Below are positions 34,849 to 43,682 of a stretch of 64,000 nucleotides of DNA, one piece after another; position 1 is the first letter of the stretch; each line of letters begins with the position of its first letter. The notes beneath the pieces were generated by a model. The model was not told the origin of the DNA. It saw only the letters and a program-made list of their open reading frames with translations, and searched no databases. Both the position numbers and the translations under genes were made by a program. This stretch comes from Thecamonas trahens ATCC 50062 (taxonomy: Eukaryota > Apusozoa > Apusomonadida > Apusomonadidae). The stretch lies in the NCBI RefSeq assembly GCF_000142905.1, contig NW_013657670.1:397763-461762 (forward strand), in the 5' to 3' direction.

Positions 34849-36060
34849 ATGGAGTACACAGCCAAGACACGGAAGCTGATGAAAGCGCTGCGTGCGTTCA
34901 TGGACGAGCATGTGTACCCCAACGAGGCGGCCATGGCAGCCCAGCACGAGGAGGTCGGCCAGTGGGCCGTCCCGCCGCTCATGGAGGAGCTGAAGGAGAA
35001 GGCCAAGGCCGCCGGCCTGTGGAACCTGTTCCTGCCAGAGTCGGAGCTTGGAGCGGGCCTCTCCAATTTTGAGTATGCGCCGCTGTGTGAGATCATGGGC
35101 GAGGTCCTCTGGGCGCCTGAGATCTTCAACTGCGCCGCGCCCGACACCGGCAACGCCGAGGTTCTCGCCCGCTACGGCACGCCCGAGCAAAAGGCCACCT
35201 GGCTCGTCCCGCTGCTTGATGGCAGCATCCGATCGGCCTTTGCCATGACCGAGCCCGACGTTGCTTCGTCCGACGCCACCAACATCTCCACCTCGATTGT
35301 CCGTGACGGCGATGAGTACGTCGTTAATGGCCGCAAGTGGTGGACGTCGGGCGCGGGTGATCCGCGTTGCGCCTTCCTCATCGTCATGGGCAAGACTGAT
35401 CCCAGCGCCCACAAGTACTTGCAGCAGTCGATGATCTTGGTCCCCATGGACGCATCAGGCCTCACCGTCCGCCGCCACCTCAAGGTCTTTGGCTACTCGG
35501 ACGCCCCGCACGGGCACATGGAGATTGTGTTTGACAACGTGCGCGTTCCGGCCGCAAACATGCTCCTTGGCGAAGGCCGCGGCTTTGAGATTGCACAGGG
35601 CCGGCTCGGTCCCGGCCGCATCCATCATTGCATGCGCCTCATCGGGACCGCCGAGCGTGCGCTGCGGGTCATGGTTGACCGCGTCCAGCGCCGGGTGGCG
35701 TTTGGCAAACCGCTCGCCGCCCTCGCCTCCATCCAGATCGACATTGCCAAGTCGCGGTGCGAGATTGACGCCGCCCGCCTCCTTGTCCTCCACGCCGCGT
35801 ACATGATGGACAAGTACGGCAACAAGAAGGCCCGCAAGGAGATTGCCATGATCAAGACCGTTGCCCCGCGCATGGCTCTCGACGTCATCGACCGCGCCAT
35901 CCAGGCTCACGGCGCTGCCGGCGTCTCGCAGGACACCCCGCTCGCCTACCTCTGGGCCCAAGCGCGGACCCTGCGCATTGCCGATGGCCCCGATGAAGTC
36001 CACTGGCGAACGGTGGCCAAACTGGAGCTCCGCGGCGCCAGCAAGTCGTCCAAGCTCTAA
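34849..36060 (+). CDS. Acyl-CoA dehydrogenase, ACAD10/11-like
   Basis: Encodes 403 residues from ATG 34849, close to the usual length of about 400. It is an FAD-dependent alpha,beta-dehydrogenase of acyl-CoA. Visible family features are [30 protein letters not shown] (flavin contact), [19 protein letters not shown] with [21 protein letters not shown], and [14 protein letters not shown] near the end. RIHHCMR and [13 protein letters not shown] point to the ACAD10/11 and plant IBR3 group. In animals and plants this domain is often fused behind an aminoglycoside-phosphotransferase-like domain; here it stands alone. The bases just before the ATG (TTCACCAGCCACAG) look like a 3' splice site, so an upstream exon near or in the gap is possible. 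Confidence 0.88.
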   Translation: MEYTAKTRKLMKALRAFMDEHVYPNEAAMAAQHEEVGQWAVPPLMEELKEKAKAAGLWNLFLPESELGAGLSNFEYAPLCEIMGEVLWAPEIFNCAAPDTGNAEVLARYGTPEQKATWLVPLLDGSIRSAFAMTEPDVASSDATNISTSIVRDGDEYVVNGRKWWTSGAGDPRCAFLIVMGKTDPSAHKYLQQSMILVPMDASGLTVRRHLKVFGYSDAPHGHMEIVFDNVRVPAANMLLGEGRGFEIAQGRLGPGRIHHCMRLIGTAERALRVMVDRVQRRVAFGKPLAALASIQIDIAKSRCEIDAARLLVLHAAYMMDKYGNKKARKEIAMIKTVAPRMALDVIDRAIQAHGAAGVSQDTPLAYLWAQARTLRIADGPDEVHWRTVAKLELRGASKSSKL

Positions 36061-36328
36061 GCTCTGGCGCTCTGCCGTGGCTCGACTCTCAGCCGCCAGC
36101 CACAAGTCACCAGCCGTGTGATTACCCACCGCACGATGGACAACTGCATGATCGATAGCCGCACGACGAGTAACACGTCCTCGTGTGGGAGTCGCCCCAC
36201 GGTGCCAGCGGACTATGGCCAACAAACGGCGCCACCGAGGTTTGGCGGGGTGGAAGCGGAGAGAGACAGGCACGCCACCTCACGTAGCCGACGCCGCCGA
36301 CCCCCAGCCACCCACGCAAGCACGAGAC
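36061..36328. other. Intergenic space before the 7TM gene
   Basis: Holds the 3' UTR of the dehydrogenase and the leader of the 7TM gene. An in-frame ATG at 36215 would extend the 7TM protein by 38 residues. No other feature seen. Confidence 0.35.
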
Positions 36329-37564
36329 ATGGAGCGGCAGGGAACACGACGAGTGATATGGAAGGCATTGTGTGTGGTGGTAGTGGCACTGGCACTGACG
36401 GGCAGGCCATGTGCAGGCCATCCGACCTTTGCTGTCATACATTGCGGTGCCGCAACGTCGCCGCACGCCAAGCTGACGGGCACCGAGCTGTGCACCCAGT
36501 TTGCGGTCCTTGCGGCCATGGCACTGGTGCTGGCTATTGCTGGGAGTGTGGGGCTGGTTCGGGTGTGGCGAGCTGGTCAGCGATACCGTGCTACCCGTAT
36601 GCTCATCCTCATGTTCTGCACCCTCGAGTCGTCGGTGGCCTTTGTGGGCTGGTTCGCCTTCCCCTTTCAGAACATGATGTACACCGCACACATTCTGGAG
36701 AACTTGGTCATCATCACTGTCGCCCTCAATCTATGCATGTATGCCTTGACTATCTCGCGGCAAGAGTTTATGCTCCGATCGCTCGTCTTCCCCGCCTTTG
36801 GCGGCCTCTACATCATGGAGGGTGTCCTAGTCATCCTCATCTTTGGTTTTAACGACACCCGCTCCGCAGGCGCCGGCTGCGAGAGCCCCGTGTGGATGAT
36901 CATGGTGAGCACTGGTGCCATCATGACCACCGTCTTTGTCATTGCCGGCGTCTACATCCAGGTCAAGCTCAGCTCGCTCGTCGCCCGAAACTCCATCTCG
37001 CGCGCCTACTACCGTGCCAAGAAGCGCAAGCTCTGGATCCTCATCATCATCTACGCCACCTGCGCATACCTCTCGCTCGCTTTTTACATTGTCCAGCTCG
37101 CCGTGGCGGCCGGCGACTCGTCAAACGAGCCGTGCTACACCTTTCACGCCTCGTCCGGCACCGCGCTGGTCGTCGAGCGCATCCTGGTCCACTCTATCAC
37201 GTTCTACGTCCCCATTGCCGCCGTCATCTATCAGTTCTCGTCGGTCCGTGGCGAACTCGACGAGTCGACGACCGCGGCAACGGCAGCCATCGGCGCCTTT
37301 TCGCCGCTCAGGGGATCGTCCTGGTCGCGCGGCACGTCGCCTTACAGCGGCTACGCCTCGCTCGAGTCGTACAACTCGGCTGCAGCGTCGGGCTCGCTGC
37401 CGTCGTCGGCCGTACCAGGTGTCTACCGCATCCAGAGCTCCAAGGGCCTCCTCACTCCGCCGTTCTACAGCAACGACAAGCAGCCGCGTCCGAGCTCGCC
37501 GAGCACCGGCCTCGCCGGCCGCGGCATCCGGGTAGTCAGGAAGGAGTCAGCCGCCACACCTTGA
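36329..37564 (+). CDS. Seven-transmembrane protein with signal peptide, unknown family
   Basis: Encodes 411 residues from ATG 36329, chosen because it begins a signal peptide (MERQGTRRVIWKALCVVVVALALTG). After a short ectodomain with cysteines come seven hydrophobic spans: FAVLAAMALVLAIAG, MLILMFCTLESSVAFV, NLVIITVALNLCMYAL, FGGLYIMEGVLVILIF, IMVSTGAIMTTVFVIAG, LWILIIIYATCAYLSL and ITFYVPIAAVIYQF. A Ser/Tyr/Pro-rich cytoplasmic tail of about 110 residues follows. The layout suggests a GPCR-like or THH1/TOM1-like protein, but I find no diagnostic motif (no DRY, NPxxY). The last 29 bases of its coding sequence overlap the opposing WD40 gene. Confidence 0.72.
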   Translation: MERQGTRRVIWKALCVVVVALALTGRPCAGHPTFAVIHCGAATSPHAKLTGTELCTQFAVLAAMALVLAIAGSVGLVRVWRAGQRYRATRMLILMFCTLESSVAFVGWFAFPFQNMMYTAHILENLVIITVALNLCMYALTISRQEFMLRSLVFPAFGGLYIMEGVLVILIFGFNDTRSAGAGCESPVWMIMVSTGAIMTTVFVIAGVYIQVKLSSLVARNSISRAYYRAKKRKLWILIIIYATCAYLSLAFYIVQLAVAAGDSSNEPCYTFHASSGTALVVERILVHSITFYVPIAAVIYQFSSVRGELDESTTAATAAIGAFSPLRGSSWSRGTSPYSGYASLESYNSAAASGSLPSSAVPGVYRIQSSKGLLTPPFYSNDKQPRPSSPSTGLAGRGIRVVRKESAATP

Positions 37565-38501
37565 CCTTGCCGTCCATGCCCACGCTCGCCACCCGTGGCT
37601 GGACCGGCGCAGCAAGGACCCGGGTGACTACCGAGTCGTGCGCGGCCGCCTGCCTGCCGGAAAGCACCCCGGTTGCCGCCTGCCACACCCGCAGGCCGCC
37701 GTCGGCGTCGCCGGCCACTACGGTGGTGCCCCGCCCCGCCAGCACTGCGTTCGTTCGCAGCTGGTCCTCGCGCATGCCGCGCTCAGCGTAGCACATCGCA
37801 GCCTCGCCAGAGGCAGCCGCGTACGATCCGATGTGGCCCGAGAGAGTCCTCACCAGCAGCATTTGCCCGTCGACAGAGACGTCGAGCGAGGCCAGCCCGC
37901 CCTCCCCAAGCTCGTCGACCACCAAGCGGCCGGATCGAAGCTCCCAGCTGCACACGCTGCCATCAAGCGAGGCGGCGCGGATGACCGGCGCCGGCAGCGG
38001 ATCCGGAGCGTGGCTCTCGTCAAAGACAATGTCAACAACCCGGTCGGTCGGCCCCTTGAGCACCTGCAGCGGGGTGCGGACGCCCGAGCGGACGTCATAG
38101 ACAAGCACGCTGCTGAGCGATCCGGCGAACAAGACCGAACCCGGGCCGTTGAGGGCGACTCCCGCAGGCACACCCGGCAAGCGGTCCCATCGGCGGACAG
38201 GAGCGCCGGACTCGATGTCCCACACCGCGAGGGCCTTGTCGCCCGAACCTGCAGCAAACCGAGCGCCATCCGCAGTAAGAGCCAGCGCCTTGACGGCCTT
38301 TGCAGCATGTGGCAGAGCCGCAACATGGAGGCCATCGACCAGGTTACACAGATGTACCTCACCCGCCGAGTCTCCCGCGAGGAGGTATCGCCCCTGCGGT
38401 GCGTACGCTCCTGCTGTCAGCCCGACCGCACCCTCCTTGCCCTCCACCGCCACCGTCATCTCCAGCTCCAGGCACGAAGCCGGTTGGCTAGCCGCCGCCA
38501 T
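37536..38501 (-). CDS. WD40-repeat protein, WDR83/MORG1-like
   Basis: Encodes 321 residues from ATG 38501 (MAAASQP). It consists almost wholly of WD40 repeats forming one seven-bladed propeller: AGDSAGEVHLCN, AAGSGDKALAVWD, AGSLSSVLVYDVRSG, AASLDGSVCSWELRSG, VSVDGQMLLV, AGDADGGLRVW, ASVGMDGKVKVW. The GSGDKALAVWD and VYDVRSG blades are like MORG1/WDR83, a scaffold for ERK signalling and a spliceosome-associated protein in animals. That assignment is tentative, as WD40 proteins resemble each other. The length matches WDR83 (about 315). Its stop lies inside the 3' coding end of the 7TM gene on the other strand; it shares a 222-bp divergent promoter with the PhoD-like gene. Confidence 0.82.
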   Translation of the reverse strand: MAAASQPASCLELEMTVAVEGKEGAVGLTAGAYAPQGRYLLAGDSAGEVHLCNLVDGLHVAALPHAAKAVKALALTADGARFAAGSGDKALAVWDIESGAPVRRWDRLPGVPAGVALNGPGSVLFAGSLSSVLVYDVRSGVRTPLQVLKGPTDRVVDIVFDESHAPDPLPAPVIRAASLDGSVCSWELRSGRLVVDELGEGGLASLDVSVDGQMLLVRTLSGHIGSYAAASGEAAMCYAERGMREDQLRTNAVLAGRGTTVVAGDADGGLRVWQAATGVLSGRQAAAHDSVVTRVLAAPVQPRVASVGMDGKVKVWRLTPS

Positions 38502-38723
38502 GTCCCGGGTATTGGAGTTGGGTGCTGTCGACGTCAAATGTCACCGACGCCGTCTGTTGTGGGTTGTTTGTCGTCTGGGGCGTGGCCTGTCGCCTGTCGC
38601 CTGTGGCCTGTGGCCCGTGGCCCGTGGCGTGTCGTGTGCTGTGCTGGCAATGGCAATGACACGGCAGCGACAGGGCAGCGGAAGCGGAGGGGCAGACAGA
38701 AGCACTTGTCGCACGCAGAGAGT

Positions 38724-40967
38724 ATGGGTGTGAAGAAGAGCAGTATGAAGGGGAGGGGGACGAGGAAGGGGGAGGGCAAGGGGAAGAGGAAGGGGAAGGG
38801 GAAGAGGGAGAGGAAGGGCAAGGGCAAGGGGTACAGCAAAGGGAACAAGGCCAGGTCATCGACGGCATCGACATCGGCGTCTGCATCAGCATCGGCGTCA
38901 GCATCAACATCGGCGTCTGCCTCGGTCCCGGACTCGGTCTCGGACTCGGTCTCAGACTCGGTCTCGTCGCCCGGGAGTCGCTACACAGCAGATGGTCTGG
39001 GTTCGGTGTCGGTGTCGGTGACGTCGGGCTTTGACACGCCGCCCACGTTGGTGGTCGGCCCGGTCATCGGCCTCGTCACCGCTACGTCGGCGCGAGTGCT
39101 GGTCGAGACTGATGCGGCGGCAGAGCTGGAGGTAGTCGCCACTCCGCACGCAGCCATTGACCGCAGTGCACGGAGCTTGGCTGCTCTGGAAGAGCCAGGC
39201 GAGGAGGTCTCGGCGCGGGTCGCCTGCTCGGGCCGCGCGCCGGTGGCAGTGACACTGCTCGAGCTCGAGCCGTCGACAATGTACAAGGTTCGGGTGGTTG
39301 TAGTGTCGGGCAATGGCGAGCTGGCGAACCCCGGCGCGGGACGCGGGTGGATCGCCACCTTTCCGCCCGACGACGAGGTCGACGCGGCGACAATCTCGGT
39401 CCTGGCGTTTTCGTGCGACAAGTTGACGATTGCCGACCACGACGCCATGTGGGAGCGGGTCGATGAGGCCTTTGACACCTCGCCGCTCTTTGCCGACATT
39501 ATGATCCACCTCGGCGACCAGGTCTACGCCGACTCGGCGTTCAAGGCCGTGGCGGAGGAGGCGCACGAGCTGGTGGCGCGGATGAAGGACAAGCGGTCCG
39601 AGGGTGCGTGGTGGCGGCTGGAGGGCGCCGACAAGCTCGCCGAGCACTACCGCGACATATACCGGCGGACGTGGGGCAACGCAGTGACCCGGCGAGTCCT
39701 CGCCCGCTCCTCGCACATCATGGTGTGGGATGACCACGAGCTGGTCAACGACTGGTCGACCTTCTCCTCCCACCGGGATCCATCTTCGTTCGACTTTTGG
39801 GTCGGCTCTATCGCCCGCAAAGTCTTCTACGAGTACCAGCGCACGCTCTGGGATGCCCAGCTCGAGCACTTTGACGACCTGCGCTTCCCCGACGTGCACG
39901 CCGATGCATTTGCCCTCCGCTGGGGCACCCTCGGCATTGTCGTCCTCGACGTCCGCGGCGCGCGGTCATTCCACGCCCGCTCCAACGAGGACACCCGCGA
40001 CAACCACGCCGCCATGCTCGGCGTGACCCAGTGGAACATGCTCGACGCTCTTCTCTCGGATGGCGAGTACGTGCCGTCGAAGCGCTCGCCCGAGGGCAAG
40101 GCGCTGGCTAGACTCCCGGTCTCACACTTTGGCAACGTTCGCTCGCTCATTGTTGTCTCCTCTATTCCGCTCGTCTACGCTGACAAGTGCATGTCGTGCT
40201 GCGTCTCGACGACCATGCCGTGGATCCGCGACAAGATGGGCTTTGCCCGCTTCCGCGATGAGCAGGCCGCCCTCGTCCGCCTCCTCCACGCCTGGCGCTA
40301 CGACGAGGATGAACTCGAGCGCGATGTCATCGTCGTCTGCGGTGACATGCACGCCACTTGTCAGGGCGAAATCACCCACGACGACAAGCTCGTTGCTCGC
40401 CAGGTCGTCGCCTCACCCATTGCCAACAACCCGCCTACGGGCCTCAAGCTCCGCTGGAGCAAGTTTCTCTCGGCTGCCTCGGTCGTCCTCGAAGGCGGTG
40501 ACTACCGCTACACCCGCACTGTTCCCTGGACAAACCGCCGCAACGTCATTCGCCTCCGTCTCAACTCGCCCACCGCAGCCAGCCACTCGGCCCGCCAGGC
40601 CATCAAGTCCAAGCGAGCCATCGCCAACGAGGCCAAGCGACTCTCGGTGAGCTCAGACGATTCTGATCGCGGCAGAGGCAAGAGGAAGGGCAAGAGGACG
40701 ATTGGAAAGAGCAAGGGGAAGGGGAAGAAGAGCAAGAAGAAGAACAAGCGGGGAAAGCGCTCAGACCCGAACTCGGATTCGGACGCGGAAAACTCGCACC
40801 GTGGTTCGCCTGTATTCTCCATCGACACCTACTTTGTGGACACGCCGCTGCCGGATCCGATCTCACTCGATTCAGATATCGAAATGGTGGCTTCCGGCTG
40901 GCGCGATTCGACAGCTGTCTCCAGCTACGGCTACAGCTCGTATGCGAGCGAGTCGGCATTGTCGTAA
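38724..40967 (+). CDS. PhoD-like metallophosphatase with Lys/Gly-rich termini
   Basis: Encodes 747 residues from ATG 38724. The frame is open for 360 codons upstream but that stretch runs antisense through the WD40 gene. Residues 1-50 are KGKGKRKGKG repeats, 50-100 a Ser/Ala then Ser/Asp/Val repeat. A beta-sandwich-like segment follows (PTLVVGPVIGLVTATSARV), then the metal-binding phosphatase core: LAFSCDK, HLGDQVYAD, MVWDDHELVNDW and VVCGDMHATCQG. These match PhoD-family alkaline phosphatase/phosphodiesterases. The C-terminal 150 residues contain another Lys-rich block (KGKGKKSKKKNKRGKR). There is no signal peptide, so unlike secreted PhoD it is probably intracellular, perhaps nuclear. Substrate unknown. 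Confidence 0.87.
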   Translation: MGVKKSSMKGRGTRKGEGKGKRKGKGKRERKGKGKGYSKGNKARSSTASTSASASASASASTSASASVPDSVSDSVSDSVSSPGSRYTADGLGSVSVSVTSGFDTPPTLVVGPVIGLVTATSARVLVETDAAAELEVVATPHAAIDRSARSLAALEEPGEEVSARVACSGRAPVAVTLLELEPSTMYKVRVVVVSGNGELANPGAGRGWIATFPPDDEVDAATISVLAFSCDKLTIADHDAMWERVDEAFDTSPLFADIMIHLGDQVYADSAFKAVAEEAHELVARMKDKRSEGAWWRLEGADKLAEHYRDIYRRTWGNAVTRRVLARSSHIMVWDDHELVNDWSTFSSHRDPSSFDFWVGSIARKVFYEYQRTLWDAQLEHFDDLRFPDVHADAFALRWGTLGIVVLDVRGARSFHARSNEDTRDNHAAMLGVTQWNMLDALLSDGEYVPSKRSPEGKALARLPVSHFGNVRSLIVVSSIPLVYADKCMSCCVSTTMPWIRDKMGFARFRDEQAALVRLLHAWRYDEDELERDVIVVCGDMHATCQGEITHDDKLVARQVVASPIANNPPTGLKLRWSKFLSAASVVLEGGDYRYTRTVPWTNRRNVIRLRLNSPTAASHSARQAIKSKRAIANEAKRLSVSSDDSDRGRGKRKGKRTIGKSKGKGKKSKKKNKRGKRSDPNSDSDAENSHRGSPVFSIDTYFVDTPLPDPISLDSDIEMVASGWRDSTAVSSYGYSSYASESALS
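38746..38965 (+). repeat. Coding low-complexity (GGGGAA/GGGCAA)n and (TCGGCATCN)n runs
   Basis: Purine-rich 6-bp units at about 38746-38840 encode Lys-Gly runs. Hexamers of the TCGGCG/TCAGCA kind at 38866-38925 encode Ser-Ala, and GACTCGGTCTCG units at 38931-38965 encode Asp-Ser-Val-Ser. All lie at the 5' end of the PhoD-like gene. Confidence 0.8.
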
Positions 40968-40990
40968 AACATTGCAGGCCATGGCGTGCG

Positions 40991-43165
40991 TCACAACGAG
41001 CTCGACCACGAGTTAGACCACGAAGATTCTTCGGGTTTGGACTTGGGTGGCGACGCAGCTGTATGCCCTCGGCGGCGACGCTTGCGACGCGGATGAGGTG
41101 GGCCGGAGCGAGCGGGCGGCGGCGACGGATTCTTCAGGCGAAGCGGGCGCGGCGGCGGCAGGCTCGACGGCCCGGCGTGGCCATCTCCTGACGACGACGA
41201 GAAGAGCGTCGACGAGGCCGAGTCGGCGAACGAGTCGAGACCCGATGAATGGCTACCTTCCGAGAGCTGGCCATCGTGGGTGACCGACGCCGACCGCAGG
41301 TGGCCCGGCGGGTAGAGCGTGCTCACGACCACTTCCTCGCATTCCGACGAGGCGTACGAGTACGGCGGAGTTGACGATGGAAGGCCTGAGGGCCCAGCGT
41401 CGCGGGCGCGCGAGGACGAGGCACGAGCATGCAGCGAGGCGCGCGACGAGCGGCGGCGGCGGTGGCGGCGGCGGACCCGGGTGGTGCGGATGATGTTGCC
41501 CGACTCGTCGAGGCGCTCCGAGACTGAGACGACACGACCGCCGGCAAGGACTGCGGCATGATCCGGGTGGACCGGGACCGAGGCCGGCGCCTCGGGTGCG
41601 AGGACTACTTCGGAAGGCGGGTTCGGATCGGAGAGGACCGAGTCGGTGACAAACGAGTAGAAGCGGGTGGCGTAGAGATTGGGCGGGACGGCCGAAATGG
41701 AAGTCCTGTCGAAGCGGAACGACTTGTACTTGTGCTCGAGCGTCTTCTTCACGTTGTACTTTTGCAGAAAGTCGATGATGCCCAGAAAGTAGAGCTCTGA
41801 GAGCGGTGCGTCACTGGCATCGGTCGACTGCAGACCGCCCAGCTCTGCGGTGAAGACCGAGGAAAAGACCGATCCCGGGACGCCAGAGGCGACCGACGGC
41901 TGGTGGGTGAGCGAGGGCAGGTCCGAAGTCGAGAGCGGCGAAACGAGGACGGGGCGCTTGTAGAGGGCGGTTTTGGCGGCGCGGCGCGCCTTGCGCTTGA
42001 GACCAGCGCGGCGGATGGCGTCGCGATCGGCGAGCGCGGGGGCTGTTGGCGTCACACGCTTCAGCAGCGTCGCGCGGAGCCGGGCCGAGTTGGAAATGTT
42101 GAGGTCGTGGACGCCGAGAAGGAGCGAGTAGTCCATGACGTTGATCGAGGCGAGGAACTCGACGTCACGACGAACCTGAGCCTTGAACAGGTTGGCCTTG
42201 GCCGGGCCGAGCCGGATCTTCTTGCCCAGCGCCACAAAGTCAAGGTCCTTCAGCACCGCCGACGCCCGCTCGGACGGCGGCAGCGCCATGACCGCGGGCC
42301 CGACAGACCGCCCATGGGTCGAGCCCTTGAGATCATAGCGGGCGTGGACGTCGAGCCATGACGGAAAGACGTTGGTCATGATGACAAAGTATACCTTGGG
42401 CCCCTTGCGCGGTTGCAGCCGATGCAGGCCGCAGAACTTGGAGAGAAGCGTGTTGGGGTTGGAGTACATGTAGTGATAGTACCGGTAGAGGATGGAGCGC
42501 AGAAACTTGGCCTCGGCGTGAGTGATGGTCTTGATGACAAACCGCAGGTCGTTAGAAAAGTAGAAGCTTGCGCCCGACTTGCCCGGCGAGGCCATAGTCG
42601 TCAGCGCGTTCTCGCGAGTCAGCGAGAGCAGGTACTCGTCCTCGTTGAGAAAGATCGAGCGGATGGCCTTGAACGTCCGCGGCGCATAGTCCTGGAACTT
42701 AAAGTCGGAGTGCTTGTGCGCGGGCGTCTTGGGCGTGCCGTCCGAGAGGAACTTCCACCGCAGAACCTCTGTCGAGTCGGCTGGAGTAAGGATGGTGTCG
42801 GCCTCTAGCTCGCGGGTCTGCGAGACCACCGTCCGAATGCCCAGAATCATGATCACTAGCTCATGACTCGGATCGCCTTCTTCCACCCGCCATCCCGATC
42901 TCCGTCTGCTCTCTGACGCGCCTGCATCGTCCACTCCTGCCGCACCATCGTCCACTCCTGCCGCATCATCGCCCACTCCTGCCGCATCATCGCCCACTCC
43001 TGCCACACCATCGCCCAGCTCCAGCTCGTCCACTTCGCCTATGCCATCCCCGCCTCCTCTGCCGTGCCGTGCTCGGCTGCGTCGTCTGGTCCGCCTGCTC
43101 TGCCGTGCCGTGCTCGGCTGCGTCGTCTGGTCCGCCTGCTCGTCCCTCTCGGCCTGTCGGTTCAC
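40991..43165 (-). CDS. Phosphatidylinositol phosphate kinase (PIP5K-like), 5' end unresolved
   Basis: The kinase domain starts near HELVIMILGIR and includes SGASFYFSNDLRFVIKTI, YDLKGSTHGR, MDYSLLLGVHD and the C-terminal FLQKYNVKKTLEHKYK with FYSF. It makes PI(4,5)P2 or a related lipid at membranes. The KKTLEH activation loop keeps the Glu typical of type I enzymes. A Ser/Arg/Pro-rich tail of about 200 residues follows. The 5' end is a problem: the first in-frame ATG is 42850, inside the domain start, while the open frame runs to 43165 through Gly-Val-Asp repeats without ATG. An ATG at 43184 (MAEDRRGEP) lies in another frame, separated by a 41-bp tandem duplication. Either an upstream exon exists or the repeat count is misassembled. 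Confidence 0.85.
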   Translation of the reverse strand: MNRQAERDEQADQTTQPSTARQSRRTRRRSRARHGRGGGDGIGEVDELELGDGVAGVGDDAAGVGDDAAGVDDGAAGVDDAGASESRRRSGWRVEEGDPSHELVIMILGIRTVVSQTRELEADTILTPADSTEVLRWKFLSDGTPKTPAHKHSDFKFQDYAPRTFKAIRSIFLNEDEYLLSLTRENALTTMASPGKSGASFYFSNDLRFVIKTITHAEAKFLRSILYRYYHYMYSNPNTLLSKFCGLHRLQPRKGPKVYFVIMTNVFPSWLDVHARYDLKGSTHGRSVGPAVMALPPSERASAVLKDLDFVALGKKIRLGPAKANLFKAQVRRDVEFLASINVMDYSLLLGVHDLNISNSARLRATLLKRVTPTAPALADRDAIRRAGLKRKARRAAKTALYKRPVLVSPLSTSDLPSLTHQPSVASGVPGSVFSSVFTAELGGLQSTDASDAPLSELYFLGIIDFLQKYNVKKTLEHKYKSFRFDRTSISAVPPNLYATRFYSFVTDSVLSDPNPPSEVVLAPEAPASVPVHPDHAAVLAGGRVVSVSERLDESGNIIRTTRVRRRHRRRRSSRASLHARASSSRARDAGPSGLPSSTPPYSYASSECEEVVVSTLYPPGHLRSASVTHDGQLSEGSHSSGLDSFADSASSTLFSSSSGDGHAGPSSLPPPRPLRLKNPSPPPARSGPPHPRRKRRRRGHTAASPPKSKPEESSWSNSWSSSL
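42926..43009 (-). repeat. Four 21-bp tandem units (GVGDDAA-type)
   Basis: Units start at 42926, 42947, 42968 and 42989; each is 21 bp and in frame, encoding GV(G/D)D(D/G)AA on the minus strand just upstream of the PIP kinase domain. Confidence 0.92.
43057..43138 (-). repeat. 41-bp perfect tandem duplication
   Basis: Copy 1 at 43057-43097 and copy 2 at 43098-43138 are identical. 41 is not a multiple of three, so each copy moves the reading frame between the ATG at 43184 and the PIP kinase domain. Confidence 0.95.
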
Positions 43166-43188
43166 CCCGACGATCTTCCGCCATGGGA

Positions 43189-43272
43189 GAGGGGCAGGGG
43201 AGGGGAGGGGGGAGGGGGAGAGCGAGGTGAGAGGGGCAGGGGAGGGGAGGGGGGAGGGGGAGAGCGAGGTGA
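43189..43272 (+). repeat. 42-bp perfect tandem duplication, G-rich
   Basis: Copies 43189-43230 and 43231-43272, each GAGGGGCAGGGG... to GCGAGGTGA. On the plus strand they contain multiple runs of four or more G. They lie immediately 5' of ATG 43184 in the sense of the PIP kinase gene, giving a C-rich leader. Confidence 0.95.
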
Positions 43273-43682
43273 GAGAGGATAGGCGCGGGGTGCGGGCGGT
43301 GAGGAACGGTCATGGGTCTCCGTTGAGCACCTTGGCTGACTTGAGGTGTTCCTGCTAACGTATCACTGACGAAAAAATGGCGTGGTGGGGCAGAGCGTAG
43401 AAGAGGGGGAGTGAAGGGGGGGATATCGCAACTGGATGTGGGAAGATGTGATACGTGGATGACGATGTACATCTGGGGAGTTGCACGGGTTTGTGGCTGT
43501 GTTGTTTCTGGGGAATGCTGGCCCGTCATGGTCATTGCAGCGTGTTTTCATCACACTGTGCTTGAGACGTGGGATCATCAAAAACGGTTGCCCGACTCTC
43601 GCGCACACCCTCGCAGACGTGGAGCCTCCACTTGGTTCTCTACAAAACATGAAGCAAAGACGATCGCTACGACACGAGAGGT
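43273..43682. other. Intergenic space between PIP kinase 5' end and receptor 3' end
   Basis: About 400 bp, less GC-rich than the surroundings. No ORF looks genuine. It should hold the PIP kinase promoter and the 3' UTR of the receptor-like gene, both on the minus strand. No RNA gene is recognised. Confidence 0.45.

Noticed and set aside
37638..38723. Upstream 360-codon extension of the PhoD-like gene
   Set aside because: It runs antisense through the WD40 gene and is Arg/His/Pro-rich without protein character; ATG 38724 is the better start.
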